64,000 bases of DNA from assembly GCF_002104765.1 (NCBI RefSeq), contig NZ_NCXM01000009.1, forward strand, positions 124,001-188,000, read 5' to 3'. The notes under the pieces were generated by a model. It did no database searches. It had not been told where the DNA came from and was given only the letters and a program-made list of their open reading frames with translations. The stretch comes from Mycolicibacterium vulneris (GTDB taxonomy: Bacteria > Actinomycetota > Actinomycetes > Mycobacteriales > Mycobacteriaceae). Below, one piece after another: positions 51,506-60,831 of the stretch (position 1 is the first letter of the stretch; each line of letters opens with the position of its first letter). Both the position numbers and the translations under genes were made by a program.

Positions 51506-53131
51506 GTGGACGGCACGATGCAGGACTATCCGTTGACCATCACCGCCATCATGCGTCACGGCTGCACCGTGCACGGGGAACGCACCGTCACGACCGCCAC
51601 CGGGGATGGCTACCGGCGCACGACCTACCGGGAGCTGGGCCGGCAGGCCGCGCAACTGGCGAATGGCCTGCGCCGGCTCGGCGTCAGCGGTGACCAGCGG
51701 GTGGGCACGTTCATGTGGAACAACACCGAGCACCTCACCGCATACCTCGCCTTGCCGTCGATGGGCGCCGTCCTGCATACCCTCAACATCCGGCTGTTCC
51801 CCGAGCAGATCGCCTTCGTCGCCAACGAGGCCGAAGACCGGGTGGTGCTGGTCGACGCCTCACTGGTCAAATTGCTGGCACCCGTGCTGCCCGAGCTCGA
51901 GACCGTGCACACCGTGATCGTGGTCGGCGACGACACCGAGCCGCTGCAGGGCGCCGGCAAGACCGTGCTGCGCTACGCCGACCTCCTCGACGGCGAGTCC
52001 ACCGAGTTCGACTGGCCGCGCATCGACGAGAACTCCGCGGCCGCGATGTGCTACACCAGCGGCACCACCGGCAACCCGAAAGGCGTTGTCTACAGCCACC
52101 GTTCGAGCTTCCTGCACACGATGGGGGCGTGTACCACCAACGGCATCGGCGTCGGGGCCACCGACTGCGTGCTGCCCATCGTGCCGATGTTCCACGCCAA
52201 TGCCTGGGGGCTGCCGTACGCGGCGCTGATGGCCGGCGCCGACCTGGTGTTGCCCGATTGCCACCTCGACCCTCGCTCTCTGGTCGCGATGGTCGAGGAC
52301 CTCAAGCCCACCGTGACCGGCGCGGTGCCGACCATCTGGAACGGCGTCCTGCATCACCTCGAGGACGACCCCGACCACGACATGTCGTCGCTGCGGTTGG
52401 TGGTCTGCGGCGGCTCGGCCGTCCCGGTGTCGCTGATGCGCACCTTCGAGGAGAAGCACGACGTACAGATCCGGCAGCTGTGGGGCATGACGGAGACGTC
52501 GCCGCTGGCCACCATGGCGTGGCCGCCGCCGGGCACACCGGAGGACCAGCACTGGGCCTTCCGCGGCACGCAGGGTCAGCCGGTCTGCGGGGTGGAGATG
52601 CGCATCGTCGACGACGACGGTCAGGTGCTGCCCAACGACGGCGAGGCCGTCGGCGAGGTCGAGGTCCGCGGACCGTGGATCGCCGGCTCCTACTACCTGG
52701 GCCGCGACAAATCGAAGTTCGATTCCGGCTGGCTGCGCACCGGCGACGTGGGCCGCATCGACGAGCGCGGGTTCGTCACCCTGACCGACCGAGCCAAGGA
52801 CGTCATCAAATCCGGTGGGGAATGGATCTCCTCGGTCGAGTTGGAGAACTTCTTGATCGGGCACCCGGATGTGGTCGAGGCCGCCGTGGTCGGCGTTCCG
52901 GACGAGCGCTGGGAGGAGCGGCCGCTCGCGGTGATCGTGGCCAAGCAGGGCACAGCGGTGAGCCCCGAACAGATGCGAAACTTCCTCGCCGACAAGGTCG
53001 TTCGGTGGTGGCTGCCCGAACGGTGGACCTTCGTCGACGAGATCCCGCGCACCAGCGTAGGCAAGTACGACAAGAAAACCATCCGGTCGCGATACGCCGA
53101 GGGCGAATACCAGGTGATCGAGGCGCGCTGA
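51506..53131 (+). CDS. fadD14: Acyl-CoA synthetase, FadD14-like
   Basis: 541-aa AMP-forming fatty-acyl-CoA ligase, probably medium/long chain. P-loop CYTSGTTGNPKGVVYSH, A5 motif LWGMTETSPLATM, A7 LRTGDVGRID, A8 hinge DRAKDVIKSGGEWISS and the catalytic Lys region TSVGKYDKKTIR. FadD14 (Rv1058) has the same place after Rv1057. GTG start at 51506 is preferred, with an ATG four codons later as an alternative. The gene is followed closely by the SRPBCC gene. Confidence 0.92.
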   Translation: MDGTMQDYPLTITAIMRHGCTVHGERTVTTATGDGYRRTTYRELGRQAAQLANGLRRLGVSGDQRVGTFMWNNTEHLTAYLALPSMGAVLHTLNIRLFPEQIAFVANEAEDRVVLVDASLVKLLAPVLPELETVHTVIVVGDDTEPLQGAGKTVLRYADLLDGESTEFDWPRIDENSAAAMCYTSGTTGNPKGVVYSHRSSFLHTMGACTTNGIGVGATDCVLPIVPMFHANAWGLPYAALMAGADLVLPDCHLDPRSLVAMVEDLKPTVTGAVPTIWNGVLHHLEDDPDHDMSSLRLVVCGGSAVPVSLMRTFEEKHDVQIRQLWGMTETSPLATMAWPPPGTPEDQHWAFRGTQGQPVCGVEMRIVDDDGQVLPNDGEAVGEVEVRGPWIAGSYYLGRDKSKFDSGWLRTGDVGRIDERGFVTLTDRAKDVIKSGGEWISSVELENFLIGHPDVVEAAVVGVPDERWEERPLAVIVAKQGTAVSPEQMRNFLADKVVRWWLPERWTFVDEIPRTSVGKYDKKTIRSRYAEGEYQVIEAR

Positions 53132-53150
53132 GCTGAAAGGCGTTACACCA

Positions 53151-53624
53151 GTGGCACATTCACTCGTCGTCGATCAATCCGTGGTGACCCCGGTCGCTGT
53201 CCAGGACGCATTTCACCGGACGCTGCCCATTCCGCTCCCGACGCTTTTCCACCGCTGGTATGGGCCGTTCCCGCCGATCAGGGAAGTGTGCGAGCAGACC
53301 GGCGCCTGGGACGCGGCGGGTCAAACCCGTGTCGTGCACCTGGCCGGCGGGGCCAGCATGCGCGAGGAACTGACCAGCGTCGACCCGCCGCGGTCGTTCG
53401 GCTACCGGCTTTCGGAGGTCACCGGCCCGATGGCGCTGCTGGTCGACCACGTCCTCGGCGAATGGATCTTCGCTCCGGCCGGGGGCGGCACCGAGATCAC
53501 CTGGCGCTGGGACATCCGCCCACGCTCCGCGCTGACGGCCTGGGCCCTGCCGGTGCTGGGCACGATGTGGAAGGGCTACGCGCGCCGGGCGCTGCACGAC
53601 CTGTCGGCCGTGCTGACGGGCTGA
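53151..53624 (+). CDS. SRPBCC/START-like small protein
   Basis: 157-aa protein with an SRPBCC (Bet v 1-like) fold by pattern: VVTPVAVQDAFHRTLPIPLP, SFGYRLSEVTGPMALLVDH, GGGTEITWRWDIRP and a long C-terminal helix KGYARRALHDLSAVL. These proteins bind hydrophobic ligands. GTG start with AAAGG upstream. Counterpart of Rv1060; the Rv1059 gene that precedes it in M. tuberculosis is absent here. Confidence 0.8.
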   Translation: MAHSLVVDQSVVTPVAVQDAFHRTLPIPLPTLFHRWYGPFPPIREVCEQTGAWDAAGQTRVVHLAGGASMREELTSVDPPRSFGYRLSEVTGPMALLVDHVLGEWIFAPAGGGTEITWRWDIRPRSALTAWALPVLGTMWKGYARRALHDLSAVLTG

Positions 53625-53650
53625 CCCGCGACCGCTGGCGTGGGGGAGCC

Positions 53651-54541
53651 ATGTGCCGACTCTTTGGCCTGCACGCCGGGACACACGCGTGCACCGCGAC
53701 CTTCTGGCTGCTGGATGCGCCGGACAGCCTGGCTCAACAGAGCAGGAGAAACCCGGACGGCACCGGGCTGGGTGTCTTCGACGAACACGGCCAACCGCAC
53801 CTGTACAAGGAGCCGATAGCGGCCTGGCGAGACGCCAAATTCGCGACCGAGGCGCACCGGGTGACCGGCAGGACCGTCATCGCCCATGTCCGCTATGCGA
53901 CCACCGGCTCGCTCGACATCCACAACACCCACCCGTTCCTGCAGGACGGGCGGATCTTCGCGCACAACGGCGTCCTCGAAGGACTCGACATCCTCGACGA
54001 GCGGCTGCGTGAGGTCGGCACCGACGACTTGGTGTTGGGCGACACCGACTCCGAGCGGGTCTTCGCGTTGATCACCGCCGCGATCCGTGGCCGCGACGGC
54101 AACATCACCGCCGGCCTCACCGACGCCATGCAATGGCTTGCCGAGTATGTTCCTATCTACGCCGTCAACGTGCTGCTGAGCACGGCCACCGACATGTGGG
54201 CGCTGCGATACCCGGAAACCCATCAGCTCTACATTCTGGATCGGTCCGACGATGCGGCCTCGCATGATTCCGAATTCGACTTGTGCACCAAGCGGATTCA
54301 CGCCCGATCGGAGCATCTGTGTGTGCGGTCGTCGGTGGTGTTCGCCACTGAGGTGATGGACGACGAGCCACGCTGGCGGCTGCTGCCGGCGGGTGAACTC
54401 TTCCACGTCGATGCAGATCTGCAAATCCACCGCAGCATGATCCTGCCGGACCCGCCCAAACATCTGCTGCGTCGCGAGGACCTGAGCTCGCCGGTGGAGG
54501 AGTCGCAGCACGCCCTGCCGAACACCCGGCAACTGGCCTGA
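53651..54541 (+). CDS. Class II glutamine amidotransferase-like protein
   Basis: 296-aa Ntn hydrolase of the GATase2/YafJ group. Nucleophile C2 in MCRLFGLHAG exposed after Met removal, then RNPDGTGLGVF, HVRYATTG and FAHNGVLEG (oxyanion and substrate residues). The partner domain that would use the ammonia is missing, so it is a stand-alone glutaminase-like enzyme of unknown target. ATG at 53651 must be the start because of the Cys. Counterpart of Rv1061. Confidence 0.9.
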   Translation: MCRLFGLHAGTHACTATFWLLDAPDSLAQQSRRNPDGTGLGVFDEHGQPHLYKEPIAAWRDAKFATEAHRVTGRTVIAHVRYATTGSLDIHNTHPFLQDGRIFAHNGVLEGLDILDERLREVGTDDLVLGDTDSERVFALITAAIRGRDGNITAGLTDAMQWLAEYVPIYAVNVLLSTATDMWALRYPETHQLYILDRSDDAASHDSEFDLCTKRIHARSEHLCVRSSVVFATEVMDDEPRWRLLPAGELFHVDADLQIHRSMILPDPPKHLLRREDLSSPVEESQHALPNTRQLA

Positions 54542-54564
54542 CCCGGGCTGGCAAGGTAGACGAC

Positions 54565-55434
54565 GTGACAACCAAACGCGCCTTGGTGCTGGCCGGCGGG
54601 GGGATAGCGGGAATCGCCTGGGAGACAGGTGTTCTGCGGGGCATCGCCGACGAGTCGCCGGCCGTGGCCCGGCTGCTGACCGAGTCGGACGTGCTGGTCG
54701 GGACCTCGGCGGGCTCCGCCGTCGCCGCCCAGCTGAGCAGCGGCCACACCCTGGACGAGCTGTTTGACCGGCAGGTCTCCGAGTCGTCGGCCGAGATCGA
54801 TTCCGGGGTCGACATCGAGACCATCACCGAGCTGTTCCTGACGGCCCTGGGTGAGCCGTATGAGGGCACGCTGGACAGGACCCGGCAACAGATGCAGCGC
54901 ATCGGTGCCGTGGCGCTGGCTACCAAAACCGTTCCCGCGCCGGTGCGCCGCGACGTCATCGCGCGGCGCTTGCCGTCGCACCACTGGCCTGATTCCGAGT
55001 TGCGGCTCACCGCGATCGACGTCGAAACCGGCGAATTGACCGTCTTCGACCGCGACTCGGGCGTCGACCTGGTCGACGCCGTCGCGGCCAGCTGCGCGGT
55101 GCCCGGGGCGTGGCCGCCGGTGACGATCGCGGGCCGCCACTACATGGACGGCGGGGTCGCCAGCTCGGTCAACCTCGTGGTGGCCGCCGACTGCGCGACG
55201 GCGGTGGTGCTGGTGCCCTCGGGTGTCGATGCGCCGTCGCCGTTCGGTGCCGGGCCGGCCGCCGAGGTCTCGGCGTTTCCCGGCGCGGCGTTTGCCGTCT
55301 TCGCCGACGCCGATTCGCTGACCGCCTTCGGGCCCAATGCGCTGGACCCGGGCTGCCGCATCCCATCGGCCCTGGCCGGACGCGAGCAGGGCCGCCGCGA
55401 AGCCGCGGCCCTCGCCCGCTTCCTGGGGCTGTGA
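54565..55434 (+). CDS. Patatin-like phospholipase (Rv1062 type)
   Basis: 289-aa patatin hydrolase with Ser-Asp dyad. Oxyanion loop LAGGGIAGIAWETGVL, nucleophile GTSAGSAVAA (GxSxG) and Asp in MDGGVASSVN. It probably hydrolyses lipid esters; membrane helices and signal peptide are lacking. GTG start at 54565 or nearby. Convergent with a second patatin gene with a 33-base gap. Confidence 0.9.
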   Translation: MTTKRALVLAGGGIAGIAWETGVLRGIADESPAVARLLTESDVLVGTSAGSAVAAQLSSGHTLDELFDRQVSESSAEIDSGVDIETITELFLTALGEPYEGTLDRTRQQMQRIGAVALATKTVPAPVRRDVIARRLPSHHWPDSELRLTAIDVETGELTVFDRDSGVDLVDAVAASCAVPGAWPPVTIAGRHYMDGGVASSVNLVVAADCATAVVLVPSGVDAPSPFGAGPAAEVSAFPGAAFAVFADADSLTAFGPNALDPGCRIPSALAGREQGRREAAALARFLGL

Positions 55435-55467
55435 CAGCGGTTGGCGTGCAAGCGATTTGAGCGCGGC

Positions 55468-56532
55468 TCAGCGCTCGATCGCGGGCGGGGCGTCCTGGTC
55501 GTCCTCGACTTCCAGGGCGTCCAGCGCCTCGTCCGCCAGCGCGCGGCCGGCGGCGATCACCTCCACCGCCCGGTGGAATTCCAGGGCCCGGCACGTCGAG
55601 CGCGGGATCTCGATGTGCAGGTCGGGTGGGTAGACCGCCAGGGTGTGGCGGGCCAGGGCGGCCTGGGCGATGTCGATGGTCCGGTTCATCACCTCGAAGC
55701 TGCCCAGTTTGGGGACGTCGGGTTCCACGCCGGCCAGTTCGCCGATGCCGTCAACCGGCTGCTCGCCCTCCTGGGTGTCCGCCCAGCTGTCCGGCTCGCC
55801 GGCCGGTCCGCCCAGCCTGCTCAGCACCGCCCGCGCCGTCGGCCGATCGAGCAGCGACCGGGCGGCGGCCGTGTCGAGCAGCGCGGAGGTGCTGCGCACC
55901 ATGCGGGTCAGCCACTCGACGGTGGCACCCGGCTCCGGTTCGCGGTTGCTGACCGCCTCGCTGCCGGACAGGCTCACCGCGATGGTCAGGTGGGCGTTGA
56001 CCGCGGCGAGCGGGGCCAGCGGCAGCGGATCCAGGATGCCGCCGTCGGCGAGCAGCCGCCCGTCGACCGCGTGGGGGGCGATCACGCCGGGAATCGCGAT
56101 GGACGCCCGGATCGCCTCGTCGAGGGGGCCGCGCTGAAACCACACGGACTTGCCCGCCAGCAGGTCGGTCGCCACCGCGGTGTACGGGACGGGCAGTTCT
56201 TCGATGACGACCGGGCCCAGGATGTCGCGCACCGCGTCCAGGATCTTGCCGGCCCGCATCACGCCGGCCGCGCTGATGGACGGGTCCAGCAGCCGCAGGA
56301 TGGTGCGCTGGGTCAGCGACTTCGCCCAGTCGGCGAACTCGCCGAGCCGGCCGGCCGCCTGCAGGCCGCCGACCAGGGCGCCCATCGACGAGCCGGAGAT
56401 GCCGACGATGTCGTAGCCACGCGCCACCAGGGCATCGATCACCCCGATGTGGGCGTAGCCGCGGGCGCCACCGCTGCCGAGGGCGAGTGCCACCCGGGTC
56501 GGTTCTGATCGACGCGGAAGTTCGTCAGGCAC
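55468..56532 (-). CDS. Patatin-like phospholipase (Rv1063c type)
   Basis: 354-aa NTE/RssA-like patatin protein. Oxyanion loop ALGSGGARGYAHIGVI, nucleophile in SGSSMGALVGG and Asp in LLADGGILDPLPL, so catalytically complete. A C-terminal extension of about 90 residues ends in acidic LEVEDDQDAPPA. Only moderately similar to the opposite-strand patatin gene, so the two are not a recent duplication. Confidence 0.91.
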   Translation of the reverse strand: MPDELPRRSEPTRVALALGSGGARGYAHIGVIDALVARGYDIVGISGSSMGALVGGLQAAGRLGEFADWAKSLTQRTILRLLDPSISAAGVMRAGKILDAVRDILGPVVIEELPVPYTAVATDLLAGKSVWFQRGPLDEAIRASIAIPGVIAPHAVDGRLLADGGILDPLPLAPLAAVNAHLTIAVSLSGSEAVSNREPEPGATVEWLTRMVRSTSALLDTAAARSLLDRPTARAVLSRLGGPAGEPDSWADTQEGEQPVDGIGELAGVEPDVPKLGSFEVMNRTIDIAQAALARHTLAVYPPDLHIEIPRSTCRALEFHRAVEVIAAGRALADEALDALEVEDDQDAPPAIER

Positions 56533-56634
56533 CCCTACATTTTGCGCGGAGGCGCTCGGCCAGCGGGCGGCGCGGGCACTTTTTTCAGCCGTGATCCCAA
56601 TTACGCGGCGGCCAGAAATTGCCAGGACTCGGCG

Positions 56635-57078
56635 CTACCCGCAATCGTCGTTGGCCGCCGCCCGCGCGGCGACGATCACGGCGGCCTGGCGGGCCGGCGT
56701 CAGCTTCGACCACGGCGCGTTCCAGCTGCCCGCGGTGCCCGCCGGGGACGCCTGAACCATCGACAGATACGGCTCGAACAGCGACGTATCCGTCTTGGGC
56801 TGGGCGTCCATCCACTCTTTCGCGGCGTGACAGGCCTGGTAGTACTCCTCTTCGGTCGAGTCCGCGGGGACGTCGACCCTGGTCGTCACGCCGGCGGGGG
56901 ACACGCCCACGGAGCCCGCGGGCGCCGAACCCGGGCCGTTGGCGCCGCCGGATTGCCGCGCCGACGGCGACGAGGGGGCACCGCTGTGGGCGCCGTGCGA
57001 GCACCCCGTGACCGCCAGGATGACGGCCGCGGCAACAACCGCGCCCCACCGCCGGGACCGATCACCGCGCCAGCGCAC
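56635..57078 (-). CDS. lpqV: Lipoprotein LpqV
   Basis: 147-aa putative lipoprotein, counterpart of Rv1064c. Signal peptide with lipobox VTGC (VAAAVILAVTGCSHG), then a Gly/Ser/Pro linker and a helical C-terminal part (EEEYYQACHAAKEWMD, FEPYLSMVQ, LTPARQAAVIVAARAAANDDCG). Two Cys in the mature domain may pair. Function unknown. Confidence 0.88.
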   Translation of the reverse strand: MRWRGDRSRRWGAVVAAAVILAVTGCSHGAHSGAPSSPSARQSGGANGPGSAPAGSVGVSPAGVTTRVDVPADSTEEEYYQACHAAKEWMDAQPKTDTSLFEPYLSMVQASPAGTAGSWNAPWSKLTPARQAAVIVAARAAANDDCG

Positions 57079-57193
57079 GGTCTCAATCTATGCAACACTG
57101 GCGGCCGTGATGGAGCGCTTCGGATTTTGCGAGTGTTGTCGGCCGTAACACGCCGCCGCTTGTCCTGTCCATTTCGCGTGAAAGCTCCCGTAA

Positions 57194-57805
57194 ATGTCTG
57201 TGCCCGTCGTCACCGCGGCTGCCCCGCGCCCGCAAGCCCTCTCCGCCCCGTCCGCCGGCCCGACCCGGCTGCGAGTGCCTGATCTGCTCTACGCCACCGA
57301 CCAGGCCGCCGACGATGTGCTCAGCGGGCGGTGCGACCACCTGTTGCCCGCGGGCGGCATACCCGAGTCGCGGCGCTGGTTCACCCGCATCCACGGCGAC
57401 GAGGAACTCGACGTCTGGCTGATCAGCTGGGTGCCCGGCCAGCCGACCGAGCTGCACGACCATGGCGGGTCGCTGGGCGCGCTGACCGTCATTTCCGGAT
57501 CCCTGAACGAATTCCGTTGGGACGGAAGGGCTTTGCGACGCCGTCGGCTGGACGCCGGCGATCAGGCCGGATTCCCGTTGGGCTGGGTGCACGACGTGGT
57601 CTGGGCACCGCGGCCGGTCACCGTGCCCGTTTCGCTGCCGGTCGCGGCGGCGCCGAGCGCCGCCGCCGCGCCGGTGCAGCCGACCCTGAGCGTGCATGCC
57701 TACTCGCCACCCCTGACGGCGATGTCGTACTACGAGATCACCGAGCAGAAGACGTTGCGCCGCGAACGCACCGAACTGACCGACCAGCCGGAAGGATCGC
57801 CATGA
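57194..57805 (+). CDS. Cysteine dioxygenase-like cupin
   Basis: 203-aa iron-dependent cupin of the cysteine dioxygenase family, which oxidises Cys to cysteine sulfinate. Metal ligands HDHG in PTELHDHGGSLGALTVISGS with E residue replaced as in bacterial CDO, and third His in GWVHDVVWAP. The C-terminal part has VHAYSPPLTAMSYYEI. Followed with a 4-base overlap by a rhodanese, so sulfur metabolism is a likely joint task. Counterpart of Rv1065. Confidence 0.85.
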   Translation: MSVPVVTAAAPRPQALSAPSAGPTRLRVPDLLYATDQAADDVLSGRCDHLLPAGGIPESRRWFTRIHGDEELDVWLISWVPGQPTELHDHGGSLGALTVISGSLNEFRWDGRALRRRRLDAGDQAGFPLGWVHDVVWAPRPVTVPVSLPVAAAPSAAAAPVQPTLSVHAYSPPLTAMSYYEITEQKTLRRERTELTDQPEGSP

Positions 57806-58239
57806 GCCGCATCGACGTCGTCTTGAGATCCGCCCGGCGCCGGTATCGCCGCCTGCCCGCCGTCGAGGTGCCCGACGCGCTGCGGCGCGGCGCGGTGCTG
57901 GTCGACATCCGGCCGCAGGCCCAGCGCTTCCGCGAGGGCGAGGTGCCCGGGGCGCTGGTTATCGAACGCAACGTCCTGGAGTGGCGCTGCGATCCCACCA
58001 GCGAGGCCAGGCTGCCCGAGGCTGTCGGCGACGACGTCGAATGGGTGATCCTGTGTTCGGAGGGCTACACGTCCAGCCTGGCGGCGGCCGCGCTGCTGGA
58101 CATCGGGTTACACCGGGCCACCGACGTCATCGGCGGCTATCACGCGCTGGCCGGCGCCGGTGTGCTGAGCGAGCTGGCCGGGGGCCGGGTCGATCCGGTG
58201 TTCGCCGATACCGGCGGCACCGCGCGCCGCTGGCTCTAA
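57802..58239 (+). CDS. Rhodanese-like domain protein
   Basis: 145-aa single-domain sulfurtransferase. The active-site loop is ILCSEGYTSSLAA with Cys at the loop start, and the CH2A-like block VLVDIRPQAQRFREGEVPGALVIER. It would move sulfane sulfur, possibly connected to the cysteine dioxygenase gene ATGA-overlapped just upstream. Counterpart of Rv1066. The PE_PGRS genes that follow in M. tuberculosis are absent. Confidence 0.9.
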   Translation: MSRIDVVLRSARRRYRRLPAVEVPDALRRGAVLVDIRPQAQRFREGEVPGALVIERNVLEWRCDPTSEARLPEAVGDDVEWVILCSEGYTSSLAAAALLDIGLHRATDVIGGYHALAGAGVLSELAGGRVDPVFADTGGTARRWL

Positions 58240-58244
58240 GTCGT

Positions 58245-60026
58245 CTAGTCGGAGTGCAGCAGCGGACGCAGTTTCGCGGTCTTGTCGGGCGTCCAGCCGG
58301 GCGGTTGCAGCACCGCCGCCCAGCCGTCGGCGACGTCGGCGACGTAGTGGTGGCCGTGCCCGTCGGGTACGTCCACCGCCACCGCCATGTCGGCCGACAC
58401 CTGCAGGAACGTAACGACCGGAATCCAGCGCGTCTGCGGCAGGACGTCATAGCCGCGCGGCTCCTTCAGCCAGTCGGGCTTGCTGAACAACAGGTCCGGC
58501 GTCCACCACGCGATGGGGTCCGACGCGTGCTGCAGGTACACTACCCGCGGGTGATCCCAAGGCGCGTTGGGACGCGTCAAATCCTTTGCGCGCGCGACGA
58601 ATCGGACATAACGACCGTCCTGGTAGATCGGTAACCACTCCGGCGATCCGGCGTCACGCGTCGACGTCAGATCGGTCCAGATGGTGTTCTTGAAGGTCGG
58701 TCCGCTGAACAACGCCCCGTCGGTGCGCGCCAGCACGTTGTTCAGGCTCAAGAACGGTGCCTCGCCGCCGAACGATCCCAGGCTCTCGCCGAACACGACG
58801 AGCTTGGGCCGCTGGGCTTCGGGCATCTGGCGGATCAACTTGTCGACAGCCTCGAAGAGCGCTTGCCCGGCGTGCCGGGCGTTCTCCTTGTCCACCAGGA
58901 ACGACAGCCAGCTCGGCAGGAACGAATACTGCATGCTCACGATCGCGGTGTTGCCGTTGTACATGTATTCCAGCGCCGAGGCTTCCGCCTCGTTGATCCA
59001 GCCGGTGCCGGTGGTGGTGCCCACCGCGACGACGGCGCGCTGCAGCCCGCCGGTGCGCTGCAACTCCTGCGCCGCCAGCTCCGCGGCCGCCGTGATGCCC
59101 TTGGACGAATCCAGTCCGGCGTAGGCCCGGATCGGCTCGGTGGCCGGTGCCCCGTTGAAGGAGGTCAGATCGGCGATCTTCGGACCGCCCTCGACGAAGA
59201 TGCGGCCCTCGCGGCCCAGCGACTCCCACGACACCAGCGACTCCGGACCACCCGATCGCAGCGGGGTTTTCGGGGGAGGGGTGTCGGGATTCATCTCCTT
59301 GTTGGCCGAGGCGAAGGTGTGGTTCATGGTGCGCATCGCGAACTTGAGCACGACGCCGTTGAGCAGGGTGATGGTCAGGACCACCAGGGTGACCACCACG
59401 ATGGTTGCCGAGAGCCGAAACGGCACGAACCGGTCCACCTGACCGACCAGGAATTTGACCAGCCAGCGGGTGAATTGACCCAGCTCGACCACCGTGAACA
59501 ACACCACCAGGGACAGCACCACGGCCAGCGGGTAGTCGTACCACCTCAGGTGCTCCACGCCCATCAGGTCGCGCACGTCGTCCTGCCACACGTGGAGCCA
59601 GATCGCCATGAGTACCTGGCCCACCAAGCTGATCGGGATCAGCACCTTCCATGCCCAGCGTGGTGGTGGCGGGCTGTGATCCTTCTCGCGCATGAACCGC
59701 ACCAGCCAGACCGAAAAGACGCCCAGCCCATAGCCGATGGCGCCGGACAGCCCGCTGACCAGGCCCTGGAACAACGGGCCGCGGGGCAGCAGCGATGGTG
59801 TCAGCGAAAGCCAGATGAAGATCACGCCGACCGCGGTGCCGGTGAACGTGTAATGCCGCACCCACCAAGGCTTTTCGGTCCAGGGGAGGGTGGGGGCCGA
59901 GCGCCCGGCCCGCGGCGCGGGTGTCGGTCGCGGTGCGGCGTCCGGCTCGGGAGCCGCGGATTGCCCGACGGCGTCCGCCGGCTCTTGGTCTGCCTCGGTG
60001 GGTGTCGCGGAAACCGGTTCGCTCAT
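58245..60026 (-). CDS. Membrane-anchored alpha/beta hydrolase (Rv1069c type)
   Basis: 593 aa. N-terminal Pro/Ala-rich disordered part (1-55), then four or five membrane helices (about 60-235: HYTFTGTAVGVIFIWLSLTP, GLGVFSVWLVRFM, VLIPISLVGQVLMAIWLHV, YPLAVVLSLVVLFTVVELG, ATIVVVTLVVLTITLLNGVV). The C-terminal hydrolase (about 280-590) has the nucleophile motif FGESLGSFGG. This corresponds to a conserved mycobacterial alpha/beta-hydrolase family. The substrate is unknown; lipid is plausible. The stop lies five bases after the convergent rhodanese stop. Confidence 0.9.
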   Translation of the reverse strand: MSEPVSATPTEADQEPADAVGQSAAPEPDAAPRPTPAPRAGRSAPTLPWTEKPWWVRHYTFTGTAVGVIFIWLSLTPSLLPRGPLFQGLVSGLSGAIGYGLGVFSVWLVRFMREKDHSPPPPRWAWKVLIPISLVGQVLMAIWLHVWQDDVRDLMGVEHLRWYDYPLAVVLSLVVLFTVVELGQFTRWLVKFLVGQVDRFVPFRLSATIVVVTLVVLTITLLNGVVLKFAMRTMNHTFASANKEMNPDTPPPKTPLRSGGPESLVSWESLGREGRIFVEGGPKIADLTSFNGAPATEPIRAYAGLDSSKGITAAAELAAQELQRTGGLQRAVVAVGTTTGTGWINEAEASALEYMYNGNTAIVSMQYSFLPSWLSFLVDKENARHAGQALFEAVDKLIRQMPEAQRPKLVVFGESLGSFGGEAPFLSLNNVLARTDGALFSGPTFKNTIWTDLTSTRDAGSPEWLPIYQDGRYVRFVARAKDLTRPNAPWDHPRVVYLQHASDPIAWWTPDLLFSKPDWLKEPRGYDVLPQTRWIPVVTFLQVSADMAVAVDVPDGHGHHYVADVADGWAAVLQPPGWTPDKTAKLRPLLHSD

Positions 60027-60035
60027 GCAAGCGTC

Positions 60036-60818
60036 CTAGCGGTGGGTGAAGTTCGGCGGGCGCTTCTCGACGAAGGCCGCCATCCCTTCGGACTGATCGT
60101 CGGTCGCGAAAGTCGAGTGAAAGAGCCTGCGCTCGTAAAGAAGTCCCTCGGTCAGGGTGGACTCGAACGCACGGTTGACGGCCTCTTTGGCCATCCGGGC
60201 CGCCGAGCGCGACATCTGCGAGATGGTGGTCGCGACGGCCTTCGCCTCGGTCAGTAGGTCGTCGGCCGGTACCACGCGCGAGACCAGGCCGCTTCGTTCG
60301 GCTTCCTCGGCGCCGATGGTGCGGCCGGTCAGGATGAGGTCCATCGCCTTGGCCTTGCCGATGGCTCGGGTCAGCCGCTGCGAGCCGCCCATGCCGGGCA
60401 GCACGCCGAGTTTGATCTCGGGCTGGCCGAATTTCGCTGTGTCGGCGGCGATCAGCACATCGCACATCATCGCGAGCTCGCAGCCACCGCCCAGCGCGTG
60501 CCCGGCCACCGCGGCGATCGTCGGGGTGCGGACCGCGGCCAGCTTGCTCCACGGGGCGAAGAAGTCGGCGCCGAAGGCCTCGGCGAAGGTCAGCCCGGCC
60601 ATCTCCTTGATGTCGGCGCCGGCGGCGAATGCCTTGGCCGAGCCGGTGATGATGATCGCCCCGATGCCGGGGTCGTCATCGAAATCGGCTGCCGCGCTAG
60701 TGACTTCGTTCATCACCTGAGTGTTCAGGGCGTTGAGGGCCTTCGGCCGGTTCAGGGTGATGATGCCGACACGCTCTTCGCGCTCGACGAGGATGGTCTC
60801 GTAATTCGTGTCTGTCAT
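60036..60818 (-). CDS. echA8: Enoyl-CoA hydratase EchA8-like
   Basis: 260-aa crotonase, hydrating trans-2-enoyl-CoA in beta-oxidation. Oxyanion segment [12 protein letters not shown], catalytic Glu in GGGCELAMM and [13 protein letters not shown]. The ATG at 60818 has AAGGTGG upstream; a GTG three codons earlier overlaps this ribosome site. Nearly the same sequence as M. tuberculosis EchA8 over all of its length. Follows echA9 after 13 bases. Confidence 0.95.
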   Translation of the reverse strand: MTDTNYETILVEREERVGIITLNRPKALNALNTQVMNEVTSAAADFDDDPGIGAIIITGSAKAFAAGADIKEMAGLTFAEAFGADFFAPWSKLAAVRTPTIAAVAGHALGGGCELAMMCDVLIAADTAKFGQPEIKLGVLPGMGGSQRLTRAIGKAKAMDLILTGRTIGAEEAERSGLVSRVVPADDLLTEAKAVATTISQMSRSAARMAKEAVNRAFESTLTEGLLYERRLFHSTFATDDQSEGMAAFVEKRPPNFTHR

Positions 60819-60831
60819 CCAAACCACCTTT

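Noticed and set aside
58654-60552. 632-codon minus-strand frame spanning the hydrolase and echA8
   Set aside because: It overlaps two strongly supported genes in another frame and has low-complexity Arg/Gly composition.
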